64,000 nucleotides of DNA from Mycolicibacterium rhodesiae NBB3 (GTDB lineage: Bacteria; Actinomycetota; Actinomycetes; Mycobacteriales; Mycobacteriaceae): the NCBI RefSeq assembly GCF_000230895.2, contig NC_016604.1:1550001-1614000 (forward strand), written 5' to 3'. Position numbers and translations under genes: made by a program. The notes under the pieces are model-generated. The model saw only the letters and a list, made by a program, of their open reading frames with translations. It searched no databases and had not been told where the DNA came from. Shown piece after piece: positions 15,727-24,526 of the stretch; the first letter of the stretch is position 1; every line of letters begins with the position of its first letter.

Positions 15727-18378
15727 ATGAAGATCACCCCGCCCTCCGGTGTCGTTAGTTTCCTCTTCACGGACATCGAGGGATCTACGCGACGTTGGGA
15801 CACCGACGCCGAGGCAATGCGAACGGCGCTGGCGTCGCACGACGCGGTGCTCCGCGAGTCGGTCGAAAAGTACGAGGGATGGTTGTTCAAACACACCGGC
15901 GACGGGGTGTGCGTGGCGTTCGCGTCGCCGCGATCGGCCGTTGACACCGCCGTTGCCGCGCAGCGGGCGTTGGAACTGCCTGTGCGGATGGGCATCGCCA
16001 CCGGTGAAGCGGAACTGCGCGGCGACGATTACTTCGGCGCGGTGCTCAACCGCGCCGCCCGTGTGATGGCCGCCGGCCACGGCGGCCAGATCCTGGTCGA
16101 CGGCACCACGGCCGGATTGCTGAGTGGCATCGATCTGACACCGCTGGGGCCGAAGCGCCTACGTGACATAGCGCGAGTGGTCGAAATCCACCAGGTTCGG
16201 GCTCCAGGCTTACGTGCCGAGTTCCCAGCATTGAAGTCTGTCGATGCCGCCGCAGGCAACTTGAAGCCGCCGACGACGAGCTTCGTCGGACGAGAGTCGG
16301 AATTGGCGGCCCTGCAGAACTTGCTCAGAGCTCATCGGTTAGTGACACTCACCGGGGTCGGCGGAGTCGGTAAGACACGACTGGCAACTGAACTCGGTGC
16401 ACGGTCGACCAACGCGTTCCCGGACGGAGTTTATCTGATCGAGTTGGCGGCCGTCGGTGATCCGGCAGCGGTGCCCGACGTCGCGGCCGCGGCACTTGGC
16501 ATCACTCAGCGCCCGGGGATGACCGTCTCGGGGAGCATCGCCGCAGCGTTGGAGGGCAGGGTCCGGCTGTTGATCTTCGACAACTGCGAGCACGTTCTGG
16601 ACGCCGCCGCCGATGTCATCGAATTGGTTTTGGCGCAATCGGACACAGTGACCATCCTGGCGACGAGCCGTGAAGGTCTACGCCTCGCCGATGAACACCT
16701 GTGGCCTGTGTCCTCCCTGGACGTGGGCTCCAGCGCTGCAGCGCTGTTCGTTGATCGTGCGTCCGCGGTGGCGTCTGTCGTCTCGTCCGCACCAGACGTT
16801 GAAGCGGTCGCCGAAATCTGCAAACGTCTGGACGGGATACCGCTGGCGATTGAACTGGCCGCCTCACGCATGCAATCGATGACTGCGGCAGAACTACGGG
16901 ACAGGCTCGACGATCGCTTCCGCTTGCTCGTCGGCGCACGACGCGGGCTCGAACGTCATCAGACGCTACGGCATGCCGTGCAATGGTCGTTCGATTTGCT
17001 CACCGAAGCTGAAAAGCAGGTTCTGACAAGGTGTTCGACGTTCGCGGGTGGCTTCGACCTCGCCAGTGCGACCGCGGTATGCCGCCTGGACGACGAGCTG
17101 ACGACTCTCGACCTCCTCGACTCGCTGGTCCGGAAGTCCCTTCTGGTCGCCGATCGCGGGTCGATACATACCCGCTTCACGATGCTCGAGACCATTCGCC
17201 AATTCACCGAAGAACAACTCGTGGCGTCCGGCGGCGCCGAGGAAGTCCGCACCGATCACGCCCGTCATTTCGCGACCCGAATCACTGACGCCATGGCGGC
17301 CTGGGATGGCCCGCGCCAACGTGAGGTCTTCGAATGGTTCTCCGCCGAGCTGTCCAACCTACGCGCCGCGTTTCGGTGGGCCGCCGACACCGGCGATCTC
17401 GATGCCGCGTCGGCCATCTCAGTGCTTTCTGCATTCCTTGGCTACTTCGTCGTCCAGTGGGAACCCGTCGGATGGGCAGAAGAGCTACTGCCGCAGGCGG
17501 AATCCATACGACATCGCAGTCTGGCGCAGCTGTACGTTGCGGCCAGCTATTGCGCTGCAGTGGGCCGACTCGACGAGTTTCGGCACTACGCCGCGGCCAG
17601 TCGGACGGCAATTGAAAGCGGCGAGTTCGACGACGTGCGCGAAGAACTCGCGACTGCACTTGCCGCTGGCTTCAACACCATCGGCCAACCAGATCTGGCC
17701 GTCGAGTGGTGCCAGTCGATCATCGAGCGCACGTCGGGTGATCATCTCGCCAACCGATCGGTCCAGGTAATAGCCCTTGCGCTCGCGGGAGCGACGGACG
17801 AATCCCTGCGAATGGCGGATGAGTTGCTCTATGAGGTGCAACGCACAGACAACCCCGCCTTTGCGTCGGCGGGACTCCTCGCTCACGGCTGGTCCCGTCG
17901 CAACGTCGACCCCGCCGGCGCCTATCACTCGCTGCGTCGAGCTTGGACGATTGCCGTTGAGGGCGGAAACCGGCAGCAAGCGTCAGCGACCACTCTGCTC
18001 ATGTCGGGCCTCGCTGCTGCCGAGGGCAATCGCGCGGAGGCCCTCGACGCCATCGCAGACACCATTCATCAGTACTACGATTCCGGCACCATCGAGCTGT
18101 TGTTGAACGCGTATGGAGTGCTCGCAACTGTTCTCGACGCAGTCGGCTATTACGAATCAGCCGCAGTTGTAAGCGGATTCGCGGCTAGGGGTCGGGCTAT
18201 CTCGGCTTTCCCGGAGGTCGGTGATACAAATGCGCATCTGCGGACGGTACTTGGCGAAGAACGCTTCGAGGCGTTGGCGGCCAAGGGGCCGGCGATGACA
18301 TACGCCGAGATGGCCGCTTACGCGATCGACCAGATTGACTGGGCGCGTGCCAAGTTGAAGGAAACCGCTGCCACATGA
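15727..18378 (+). CDS. class III adenylate/guanylate cyclase fused to a STAND-type ATPase
   Basis: 883 aa. Residues 1-160 are a class III cyclase homology domain: FLFTDIEGSTRRW supplies one metal Asp, HTGDGVCVAF the second, and LNRAARVMA the transition-state Asn/Arg region. From about 185 an NB-ARC/AAA-like ATPase follows with Walker A GVGGVGKTR (about 213) and Walker B LLIFDNCEHV (about 280). Residues 450-883 are helical and TPR-like, with no C-terminal LuxR helix-turn-helix visible, unlike several M. tuberculosis relatives such as Rv0386. It probably makes cAMP under control of an ATP-driven sensor; the signal is unknown. A 25-codon ORF overlaps its stop. Confidence 0.85.
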   Translation: MKITPPSGVVSFLFTDIEGSTRRWDTDAEAMRTALASHDAVLRESVEKYEGWLFKHTGDGVCVAFASPRSAVDTAVAAQRALELPVRMGIATGEAELRGDDYFGAVLNRAARVMAAGHGGQILVDGTTAGLLSGIDLTPLGPKRLRDIARVVEIHQVRAPGLRAEFPALKSVDAAAGNLKPPTTSFVGRESELAALQNLLRAHRLVTLTGVGGVGKTRLATELGARSTNAFPDGVYLIELAAVGDPAAVPDVAAAALGITQRPGMTVSGSIAAALEGRVRLLIFDNCEHVLDAAADVIELVLAQSDTVTILATSREGLRLADEHLWPVSSLDVGSSAAALFVDRASAVASVVSSAPDVEAVAEICKRLDGIPLAIELAASRMQSMTAAELRDRLDDRFRLLVGARRGLERHQTLRHAVQWSFDLLTEAEKQVLTRCSTFAGGFDLASATAVCRLDDELTTLDLLDSLVRKSLLVADRGSIHTRFTMLETIRQFTEEQLVASGGAEEVRTDHARHFATRITDAMAAWDGPRQREVFEWFSAELSNLRAAFRWAADTGDLDAASAISVLSAFLGYFVVQWEPVGWAEELLPQAESIRHRSLAQLYVAASYCAAVGRLDEFRHYAAASRTAIESGEFDDVREELATALAAGFNTIGQPDLAVEWCQSIIERTSGDHLANRSVQVIALALAGATDESLRMADELLYEVQRTDNPAFASAGLLAHGWSRRNVDPAGAYHSLRRAWTIAVEGGNRQQASATTLLMSGLAAAEGNRAEALDAIADTIHQYYDSGTIELLLNAYGVLATVLDAVGYYESAAVVSGFAARGRAISAFPEVGDTNAHLRTVLGEERFEALAAKGPAMTYAEMAAYAIDQIDWARAKLKETAAT

Positions 18379-18452
18379 GTCAGCTGTCGGTTTGGTTTGG
18401 CGAGTTCTGGTTCACCAACCCCCGCGAGAAATTGGCCGCCGAAGCGACGTGA
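18375..18452 (+). CDS. 25-aa overlapping micro-ORF after the cyclase
   Basis: ATG at 18375 overlaps the cyclase stop as ATGA. The frame reads MSQLSVWFGEFWFTNPREKL and ends AAEAT, with its TGA at 18450-18452 inside the first arm of the terminator hairpin. It is rich in aromatic residues (three Trp, three Phe in the first 14), then charged. The tight ATGA coupling argues for translation, but no ribosome site of its own is obvious and the peptide is too short for codon-use tests. It could be a regulatory small protein or an accident of the cyclase 3' end. Confidence 0.4.
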   Translation: MSQLSVWFGEFWFTNPREKLAAEAT

Positions 18453-18491
18453 AAACCCCCGAAATCACCAACTTTCGGGGGTTTTCACGTC
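18446..18491. terminator. perfect 19-bp stem bidirectional terminator
   Basis: GACGTGAAAACCCCCGAAA (18446-18464) pairs perfectly with its complement at 18473-18491 around the 8-base loop TCACCAAC. It lies between the convergent cyclase and pckA genes. The AAAA/TTTT blocks within the arms resemble a bidirectional intrinsic terminator. Confidence 0.85.
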
Positions 18492-18519
18492 TGCTGGCGC
18501 TGGGCCCAGCTCGCGAGTG

Positions 18520-20349
18520 TTACTCGGCTTCGGCGAGGCGATGCTTGAGCGCGTCGAACTCGTCCTTGATACCGGTCGGCAGCTTCTCACCGACGAACTC
18601 GAACCATTCCTCGATCAACGGGATCTCTTCGCGCCACTCGGCCACGTTCACCGACAGCGCCTCGTTGACGTCGGCCGCGTCGACATCCAGACCGGACAGG
18701 TCCAGGTCCTCGGCGGTCGGCACGATACCGATCGGCGTCGTCTTGCCGCCCGCCTTCTGCTCGATGCGGTCCACGATCCACTTCATCACTCGGCTGTTCT
18801 CGCCGAATCCCGGCCACAGGAAGCGGCCGTCGTCACCGCGACGGAACCAGTTGACGAAGAAGATCTTCGGCATCTTCGACTCGTCGGCGTTCTTGCCGAT
18901 GTCGATCCAGTGGGCGAAGTAGTCGCCGACGTTGTAGCCAAGGAACGGCAGCATGGCCATCGGATCGCGCCGGACGGTGCCGACCTTGCCTTCGGCGGCG
19001 GCAGTCTGCTCGGAGCCCAGGGTGGCGCCGATGAACACGCCGTGCTGCCAATCGCGGGCCTGCGTCACCAGCGGCACCGTCGTCTTGCGGCGACCGCCGA
19101 ACAGGATCGCCGAGATCGGCACGCCCTGCGGATCGTCCCACTCGGGAGCCAGCGTCGGGCACTGCGACATCGGGGTGCAGTAGCGCGAGTTCGGGTGGGC
19201 GGCCTTGCTTTCGGTCTCCCGCAAGACCCAGTCGTTGCCCTTCCAGTCGATGAGGTGGTCGGGCTCGCCTTCCAGGCCCTCCCACCAGACGTCGTTGTCG
19301 TCGGTCAGCGCGACGTTGGTGAAGACGGTGTTGCCGGCCTCGATGGTCTTCATGGCGTTCGGGTTCGACGACCAGTTGGTACCCGGTGCGACACCGAAGA
19401 AGCCGAACTCGGGGTTGACCGCGTAAAGCCGGCCGTCCTTGCCGAACCGCATCCAGGCGATGTCGTCACCGACGGTCTCGGCGCGCCAACCCTCGATGGT
19501 CGGCTGCAGCATCGCGAGGTTGGTCTTACCGCACGCCGACGGGAACGCCGCCGCCACGTAGTACGACTTGTTCTCCGGCGAGATCAGCTTGAGGATCAGC
19601 ATGTGCTCGGCGAGCCAGCCCTCGTCGTGCGCCATCGCCGAGGCGATACGCAGCGAGTAGCACTTCTTGCCGAGCAGTGCGTTGCCGCCGTAACCCGAGC
19701 CGTAGCTCCAGATCTCACGGGTCTCGGGGAAGTGGCTGATGTATTTGGTGTCGTTGCACGGCCACGGAACGTCCTTCTGGCCGGGCTCCAGCGGGGCGCC
19801 GATCGAGTGCAGCGCCTTGACGAAGAAGCCGTCGTCGCCGATCTTCTCCAGCGCCGCTGTGCCCATCCGGGTCATCGTCCGCATCGACACCACGACGTAC
19901 TCGGAGTCGGTGAGCTCGACACCCAGCTTGGGATCATCGGCACCCAGGGGCCCCATGCAGAAGGGCACGACGTACATCGTGCGGCCGCGCATGCACCCGC
20001 GGTACAGGTCGGTCATGATGCCGCGCATCTCGGCGGGGTCCATCCAGTTGTTGGTCGGACCGGCGTCGGTCTCCTTCTCCGAACAGATGAAGGTGCGCGA
20101 CTCCACGCGTGCGACGTCGGAGGGATCGGACAGAGCCAGGTAGGAGTTGGGCTTCTTGTCGTCGTTGAGACGCTTGAAGGTGCCTGCCTCGACCAGCTGT
20201 TCGGACAGCCGCGCTGCCTCTTCCTCGGACCCGTCGGCGAACACGACCCGGTCGGGCTGTGTCAGCTCGGCGACTTCCTGGACCCAGGCGAGCAGCCCCT
20301 TGTGCTTCGTCGGTGCATTGTCCAGACCTGGAATGGTCGCTGCGGTCAT
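18520..20349 (-). CDS. pckA: phosphoenolpyruvate carboxykinase (GTP)
   Basis: 609 aa; converts oxaloacetate and GTP to phosphoenolpyruvate, CO2 and GDP, the entry to gluconeogenesis needed for growth on fatty acids. The kinase-1 P-loop [12 protein letters not shown], with the hyper-reactive Cys of GTP-type enzymes, lies near residue 280; the conserved [16 protein letters not shown] lies near 130 and [10 protein letters not shown] near 430. Start ATG at 20349 has AGGAGA 6 bp upstream; the longer frame is rejected. Monocistronic between the terminator at 18446-18491 and its own promoter region. Matches Rv0211. Confidence 0.97.
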   Translation of the reverse strand: MTAATIPGLDNAPTKHKGLLAWVQEVAELTQPDRVVFADGSEEEAARLSEQLVEAGTFKRLNDDKKPNSYLALSDPSDVARVESRTFICSEKETDAGPTNNWMDPAEMRGIMTDLYRGCMRGRTMYVVPFCMGPLGADDPKLGVELTDSEYVVVSMRTMTRMGTAALEKIGDDGFFVKALHSIGAPLEPGQKDVPWPCNDTKYISHFPETREIWSYGSGYGGNALLGKKCYSLRIASAMAHDEGWLAEHMLILKLISPENKSYYVAAAFPSACGKTNLAMLQPTIEGWRAETVGDDIAWMRFGKDGRLYAVNPEFGFFGVAPGTNWSSNPNAMKTIEAGNTVFTNVALTDDNDVWWEGLEGEPDHLIDWKGNDWVLRETESKAAHPNSRYCTPMSQCPTLAPEWDDPQGVPISAILFGGRRKTTVPLVTQARDWQHGVFIGATLGSEQTAAAEGKVGTVRRDPMAMLPFLGYNVGDYFAHWIDIGKNADESKMPKIFFVNWFRRGDDGRFLWPGFGENSRVMKWIVDRIEQKAGGKTTPIGIVPTAEDLDLSGLDVDAADVNEALSVNVAEWREEIPLIEEWFEFVGEKLPTGIKDEFDALKHRLAEAE

Positions 20350-20429
20350 GAAAATCTCCTGTGTACGTTTCTGCCAGGACCCGGGATCGGTTACGCCCAC
20401 CATGCATACGGGCAGCGCATCGGTCGTCC

Positions 20430-20440
20430 CTGTAATACAG
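20430..20440. promoter_or_regulatory. small palindrome CTGTAATACAG upstream of pckA
   Basis: CTGTA-A-TACAG is a perfect 11-bp palindrome about 80 bp before the pckA start codon, within the 138 bp separating pckA from the upstream gene. It could be an operator, but its short length leaves real room for chance. Confidence 0.25.
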
Positions 20441-20487
20441 AGGTTAACGCGGGTGACATACCCACGGTGAATCGGGACTATGTCCGA

Positions 20488-21942
20488 TCACTCACAGGAA
20501 CGATTCAGAAAGCCCATCTCAGGGGTGTATCGATTCAGCTCGTCGGCTCTCCGGCCGTCGGTTCCGTTCAGCTCGGACCGGACGGCCTCCAGGGCCTCCA
20601 ACAGTGGCGACAGCCGAGCATCGGCGACCTTGGCCGCCCTGGCCGCCTGGACCGCATGGGCCCGTAGTTCGGCGTCGATCTCCGCAACCCGCTTCGAGGC
20701 CTCGGCGCTGTCCAGCGCGTCGCGATGAAAGAGCTCTGAGCACAACGCCGTCTCGGCGACAAGGACACGGGTCGCGACCCGCTCCTGCAGGGCCGACCGC
20801 AGCACGTTGACGACATCGCCGATCCAGCGGTCCAGCACCGCTCGGTCGCGCAGGAGGCCGCGAGTGCCCACCACCCATACGGTCAAGACCAGTCCGACGA
20901 GTCCGCCCACCACCAGACCCGCGACGGTCATGCCCGAGGCGATCCCGGCGAACAGCCGCGTCACCACCAGCGCCACCCCGAGCCCGAAGCCGCCACCGAG
21001 GATCGTCATCAGCTGCGTCTCCTGCCGACGGGACGTCAGTGGGGGTGCGGGGAAGTCCGGTGTCGGGGGCGACGCGGCCGGCGAGGGCGGGGGCAGATGC
21101 AGTCCGGTCGCGAGGTCCACCAGTCGGTCACTGATCGCCTCCTCCACTTCGTCGACCGCCTCACGCACGCGGGTCCGCGCATGCGATTCGAAGGTGCCGA
21201 TCTCGCGGCGCGTCAGTTGTGCCCCGTGGTCGGCCAGTTCGCTTCGCATGGTCGTCGCGCGGTTGCGTGCCGCATGCGCGAGCTGGATGCGCGCCTGTTT
21301 GAGCTGACTGCGCAGCGCGATGTCGCGTTCGCTTCTCGTCCGACGCCCGCTGTCCAGGATGTCGTCGCGAGTCTGATGCAGTGCGCGTACCCGGGCCCGC
21401 CGGTCGGATCCGTCGGCCCGATACCGGCCGAGGGTGCTCTGCAGTCGACTTTCCCACGCGCGTAGCAGGTTCCGGCGGTCCACGCCCGGATCCGACAGTC
21501 GCTGCCGTATCAGGCCGACGAGCTCGTCGACGTGGGGCTCGCCCAGGTCGGGTGCTGCGGCCGCGCCGACCCAGGGAACCCGAAGGTAGCGCGGCGCATG
21601 CTGCGCCAGCAGCGTCCGGTCCGCGGTAAGCACCTCACGCCAGGTGCGGTGGGTGTCGATCTTCGACACCACGCCGATCACCAGATCGGTGTTCCGGGCC
21701 GCTGAATCTATTAGCGCGCAATCAGATTCGGTCAGCATCGCACTCGCGGACGCGGTGACGACCACCGCGGTGGGCGCGTGCCCCGGGTTCAGTTCGCCGG
21801 ACTCGACGAATGTGTGCTCACGGATTCGATCGCGCAATGCATTGGTCAGGCTGGTGGTCCCCGCCAGCCGGGAGCCGACCACCAACACGACGTCGCGGCG
21901 CACGACACCCGGAGGGCTCCGGTCCAACTCGATCACCGTCAT
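20488..21942 (-). CDS. dynamin-like membrane GTPase with degenerate P-loop (Rv0210-like)
   Basis: 484 aa. The N-terminal VVLVVGSRLAGTTSL (about residue 17) is where a P-loop should be, but the Lys before Ser/Thr is replaced by Thr. SKID near 100 is a G4-like (N/T)KxD motif. A long charged helical region spans 140-270. Two hydrophobic segments near 310-365 (GGGFGLGVALVVTRLFAGIA and AGLVVGGLVGLVLTVWVVG) form a membrane hairpin, then a second helical region runs to the end. This order (GTPase, bundle, membrane paddle, bundle) is that of bacterial dynamin-like proteins. The ATG at 21942 overlaps the previous gene as ATGA. Function unknown. Confidence 0.65.
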   Translation of the reverse strand: MTVIELDRSPPGVVRRDVVLVVGSRLAGTTSLTNALRDRIREHTFVESGELNPGHAPTAVVVTASASAMLTESDCALIDSAARNTDLVIGVVSKIDTHRTWREVLTADRTLLAQHAPRYLRVPWVGAAAAPDLGEPHVDELVGLIRQRLSDPGVDRRNLLRAWESRLQSTLGRYRADGSDRRARVRALHQTRDDILDSGRRTRSERDIALRSQLKQARIQLAHAARNRATTMRSELADHGAQLTRREIGTFESHARTRVREAVDEVEEAISDRLVDLATGLHLPPPSPAASPPTPDFPAPPLTSRRQETQLMTILGGGFGLGVALVVTRLFAGIASGMTVAGLVVGGLVGLVLTVWVVGTRGLLRDRAVLDRWIGDVVNVLRSALQERVATRVLVAETALCSELFHRDALDSAEASKRVAEIDAELRAHAVQAARAAKVADARLSPLLEALEAVRSELNGTDGRRADELNRYTPEMGFLNRSCE

Positions 21943-22907
21943 CGGCACCGCCCCAGCAGGCGCAGCGAACCTCGGCAGATGTCGGCCGAACAACTGCGGT
22001 GCAGGGCGGCGACCGGTCCGTCGCCGTACCGCCGCCAGTGCACCGCGCGCCTGCGGTGCGCCCCGGGGTCGTCACCCCGGTCGACGTACACGCCGTCGGC
22101 CTCGACCACCTCGACCGCCGCACCCATCACCGCCAGTACGGTGTCGTCGGCCGCGAGGAAGCCGGCGAGTTCCTGATCTCCGGATCGTATTGCAAGGCAA
22201 TGTAGTTCGGCGATTGTCGCGCGCATCCGCCGATACCGCACCGGGGCAGCGACCGCCTCGACATGCATCAGCGCCTCCTCGACACGGCTGAGCCGGCGTA
22301 GGAGTGCGCGCACCGTTACGAGGTCGGCCCCGCGCTCGACAGCCAACACCGCATGAGCGATTCCGAACCGATCCAACGTATGGAGCAGGCGCCGACGCAC
22401 CGCAGCCGGCAACGAATGCGCGGACTCTGCGAATGCGTCGGTCGAGGTGAGGTCGGCAGGCTCAACCACCAGCGTCCGCACTGCGGCCATCAGTTCGTCG
22501 TCCAGTTCGGCGATGGCGAGCAGTCCGACCATCGGCACGGTCGGAGTCTTCGTCGACGCCGCTACGGCCGCGGCTTGTCGCTGCGCCAGCGCCAACGGTC
22601 CCCCTGCGCCGAAGCCCATCAGGTCCGCCTTGTTCAGGATGATCACGGTCGGCAGTTCGGCAACCTCGTCCTCGGGCTTGCACGCCTCGGCGATCACCCG
22701 CACCGCGACCTCCGCCTCGGCGCCGTCGGTCGTGACCGCGACCCCCGCACGGCTCAATGCCGCGGACACCGTCGCCCGCCCGACGCCGCGGCGGCCATGC
22801 ACCGCAACACACACCGGCGCGCTCGCACGACCAATGATCGGCGTCAATCGCGGATTGCGGTTCTGGTCAGCGAATTGCGTCAGGACGTCTGTAAAGATCT
22901 GACCCAC
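21939..22907 (-). CDS. GTPase-like partner protein (Rv0209-like)
   Basis: 322 aa. APVCVAVHGRRGVGRATV near residue 31 has the shape of a P-loop but with Arg in place of Lys, and TVIILNKADLMG near 88 is a clean G4 NKxD motif. The rest is helical and Ala-rich, with a C-terminal WRRYGDGPVAALHRSC segment. The start is a GTG at 22907. It is coupled by an ATGA overlap to the membrane GTPase downstream, so the two probably form a pair. Gene order before pckA matches Rv0209-Rv0210-Rv0211. The biochemical activity is unknown, and GTP binding is doubtful given the altered P-loop. Confidence 0.6.
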   Translation of the reverse strand: MGQIFTDVLTQFADQNRNPRLTPIIGRASAPVCVAVHGRRGVGRATVSAALSRAGVAVTTDGAEAEVAVRVIAEACKPEDEVAELPTVIILNKADLMGFGAGGPLALAQRQAAAVAASTKTPTVPMVGLLAIAELDDELMAAVRTLVVEPADLTSTDAFAESAHSLPAAVRRRLLHTLDRFGIAHAVLAVERGADLVTVRALLRRLSRVEEALMHVEAVAAPVRYRRMRATIAELHCLAIRSGDQELAGFLAADDTVLAVMGAAVEVVEADGVYVDRGDDPGAHRRRAVHWRRYGDGPVAALHRSCSADICRGSLRLLGRCR

Positions 22908-23028
22908 CTACACGATGCTGGCATCCGCCGGGATATGTCACGAACAGTTCTTGGGTTCGCTGTGGAGTAGCAGCCGAAGGCAACTGTTGGGTATCAATCT
23001 GTACCACCATGCGGGTACTCAACCCTCG

Positions 23029-23775
23029 ATGAGCGACGATGGACGGATGCTTTCGGGTAGCGCGGATGTGGGGGCACCACCCGCCTCGCATCTGTATCCC
23101 CGGGTGACGAGTTTCCGTGCCCGTCGCAGCCACCTGAGTGACGCACAGAAGGTCACGTGGGATCGGCGCTGGCCGGAGTTGGGCACTCATGCCCGCAGCG
23201 ACGACGGCCCGGCCCCGCTACTGGACACCGGGAAGTGGTTCGGCCGCAACGCCCCGATCGTGCTCGAGATCGGCTGCGGAGCGGGCACCTCGACAGTGGC
23301 GATGGCCCAGGCCGAGCCCGACCTCGACGTGGTCGCGGTCGAGGTCTACAAGCGCGGCCTCGCCCAGCTGTTGTCCGCCATCGACCGCGAGAACGTCCAC
23401 AACATCCGCCTGGTGCGCGGCGACGGTGTCGACGTACTCGAGCACATGTTCGCGCCGGACTCACTGACCGGGGTCCGGGTGTTCTTCCCCGATCCGTGGC
23501 CAAAGGCCCGCCACCACAAGCGCAGGCTGCTTCAGCCGGCGACGATGGCGCTGATCGCCGACCGTCTGCGTCCCGGCGGTGTGCTGCACGTCGCGACCGA
23601 CCACGCTGGCTACGCCGAGCACATTGCGACGGTGGGCGACGCCGAGCCGAGGTTGCGGCGGGTGGACATCACCGACGTCCTTCCCATCTCGGCCGCACGG
23701 CCGGTGACGAAGTACGAGCGCAAGGCCCTCGCAGGACCCGTGGTCGCCGAACTGCTGTGGGAGAAATCACGATGA
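23029..23775 (+). CDS. trmB: tRNA (guanine-N7-)-methyltransferase
   Basis: 248 aa; methylates N7 of G46 in tRNA using S-adenosylmethionine. SAM-binding motif VLEIGCGAGTSTVAMA near residue 78 and the TrmB signature FFPDPWPKARHHKRRL near 155 are both intact. The ATG at 23029 was taken because upstream in-frame sequence is unlike the family. Its stop overlaps the start of the NYN-domain gene (ATGA). The order trmB-Rv0207c-mmpL3 is conserved in mycobacteria. A 7-codon ORF ending over the trmB start was seen but is too short to claim. Confidence 0.95.
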   Translation: MSDDGRMLSGSADVGAPPASHLYPRVTSFRARRSHLSDAQKVTWDRRWPELGTHARSDDGPAPLLDTGKWFGRNAPIVLEIGCGAGTSTVAMAQAEPDLDVVAVEVYKRGLAQLLSAIDRENVHNIRLVRGDGVDVLEHMFAPDSLTGVRVFFPDPWPKARHHKRRLLQPATMALIADRLRPGGVLHVATDHAGYAEHIATVGDAEPRLRRVDITDVLPISAARPVTKYERKALAGPVVAELLWEKSR

Positions 23776-24488
23776 GCCTCGCTGAAGACGTCCATCGCAT
23801 TGAAGAGATGGGCCCGCCCAAGGACGATGCGGCGGATCCGGTCGAAAGCACGTCCAGAGTGCTGCTGGTCTGGGACGCGCCCAACCTGGACATGGGCCTC
23901 GGCTCGATCCTCGGCGGCCGCCCGACAGCCGCGCACCGGCCTCGCTTCGATGCGCTGGGCCGCTGGCTGCTGTCGCGTACGGCCGAACTGTCGAGCCAAG
24001 TGGGGAGCCCGGACCGTCCCGTCTCGCTGGAACCCGAGGCGACCGTATTCACGAATATCGCCCCTGGTAGCGCCGATGTGGTTCGACCGTGGGTGGAGGC
24101 ATTGCGTAACGTCGGTTTTGCGGTCTTCGCGAAACCGAAGATCGATGAAGACAGCGACGTCGACAGCGACATGCTCGACCACATCGCGCTCCGCAGGAGC
24201 GAAGGACTGGCCGGCGTGCTGGTGGCCTCCGCCGATGGACAAGCGTTCAAGCAGCCGTTGGAGGAAATTGCCCGCGAAGGCATACCTGTCCAGGTGCTCG
24301 GATTTCGCGAACATGCGAGCTGGGCGCTAGCGTCGGATACCTTGGTCTTCGTCGACCTGGAGGACATCCCTGGTGTTTTCCGCGAGCCGCTGCCGCGAAT
24401 CGGCCTAGATTCGCTGCCCGAGCAGGGGGCTTGGCTGCAGCCGTTCCGGCCGCTGTCGTCGCTGTTGACGTCACGCGTCAACAATTGA
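23772..24488 (+). CDS. NYN/PIN-like domain protein (Rv0207c homolog)
   Basis: 238 aa. Acidic motifs LLVWDAPNLDMGLG (about residue 30), DSDVDSDMLDHI (about 132) and VASADGQAFKQPLEE (about 152) are those of NYN (LabA-like, PIN-fold) domains, which are often RNA nucleases; the acidic residues are all present. Coupled to trmB by an ATGA overlap and 38 bp upstream of mmpL3, so a trmB-NYN-mmpL3 transcript is likely. A role in RNA turnover or as a partner for MmpL3 expression is inference only. Confidence 0.8.
   Translation: MSLAEDVHRIEEMGPPKDDAADPVESTSRVLLVWDAPNLDMGLGSILGGRPTAAHRPRFDALGRWLLSRTAELSSQVGSPDRPVSLEPEATVFTNIAPGSADVVRPWVEALRNVGFAVFAKPKIDEDSDVDSDMLDHIALRRSEGLAGVLVASADGQAFKQPLEEIAREGIPVQVLGFREHASWALASDTLVFVDLEDIPGVFREPLPRIGLDSLPEQGAWLQPFRPLSSLLTSRVNN
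24464..24482. repeat. inverted repeat at the end of the NYN-domain gene
   Basis: GTTGACG-TCACG-CGTCAAC, perfect 7-bp arms, within the last codons before mmpL3. The half-sites resemble the TTGAC/GTCAA operators elsewhere in this window but the spacing differs (7 instead of 4 bp). It could be a weak binding site or an RNA hairpin attenuating read-through into mmpL3. Confidence 0.3.
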
Positions 24489-24526
24489 ACTGCACAAGGT
24501 CGCCGCTGACGTAGTAAGGAGCTTAG

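Noticed and set aside
18397..20667. 756-codon open frame on the plus strand opposite pckA
   Set aside because: It is a shadow of pckA in high-GC DNA; composition is His/Arg/Val-rich with no recognisable domain, while the minus strand encodes an intact PEPCK.
23009..23032. Seven-codon upstream ORF overlapping the trmB start
   Set aside because: It reads only MRVLNPR before a stop; too short to separate from chance despite the ATGA overlap.
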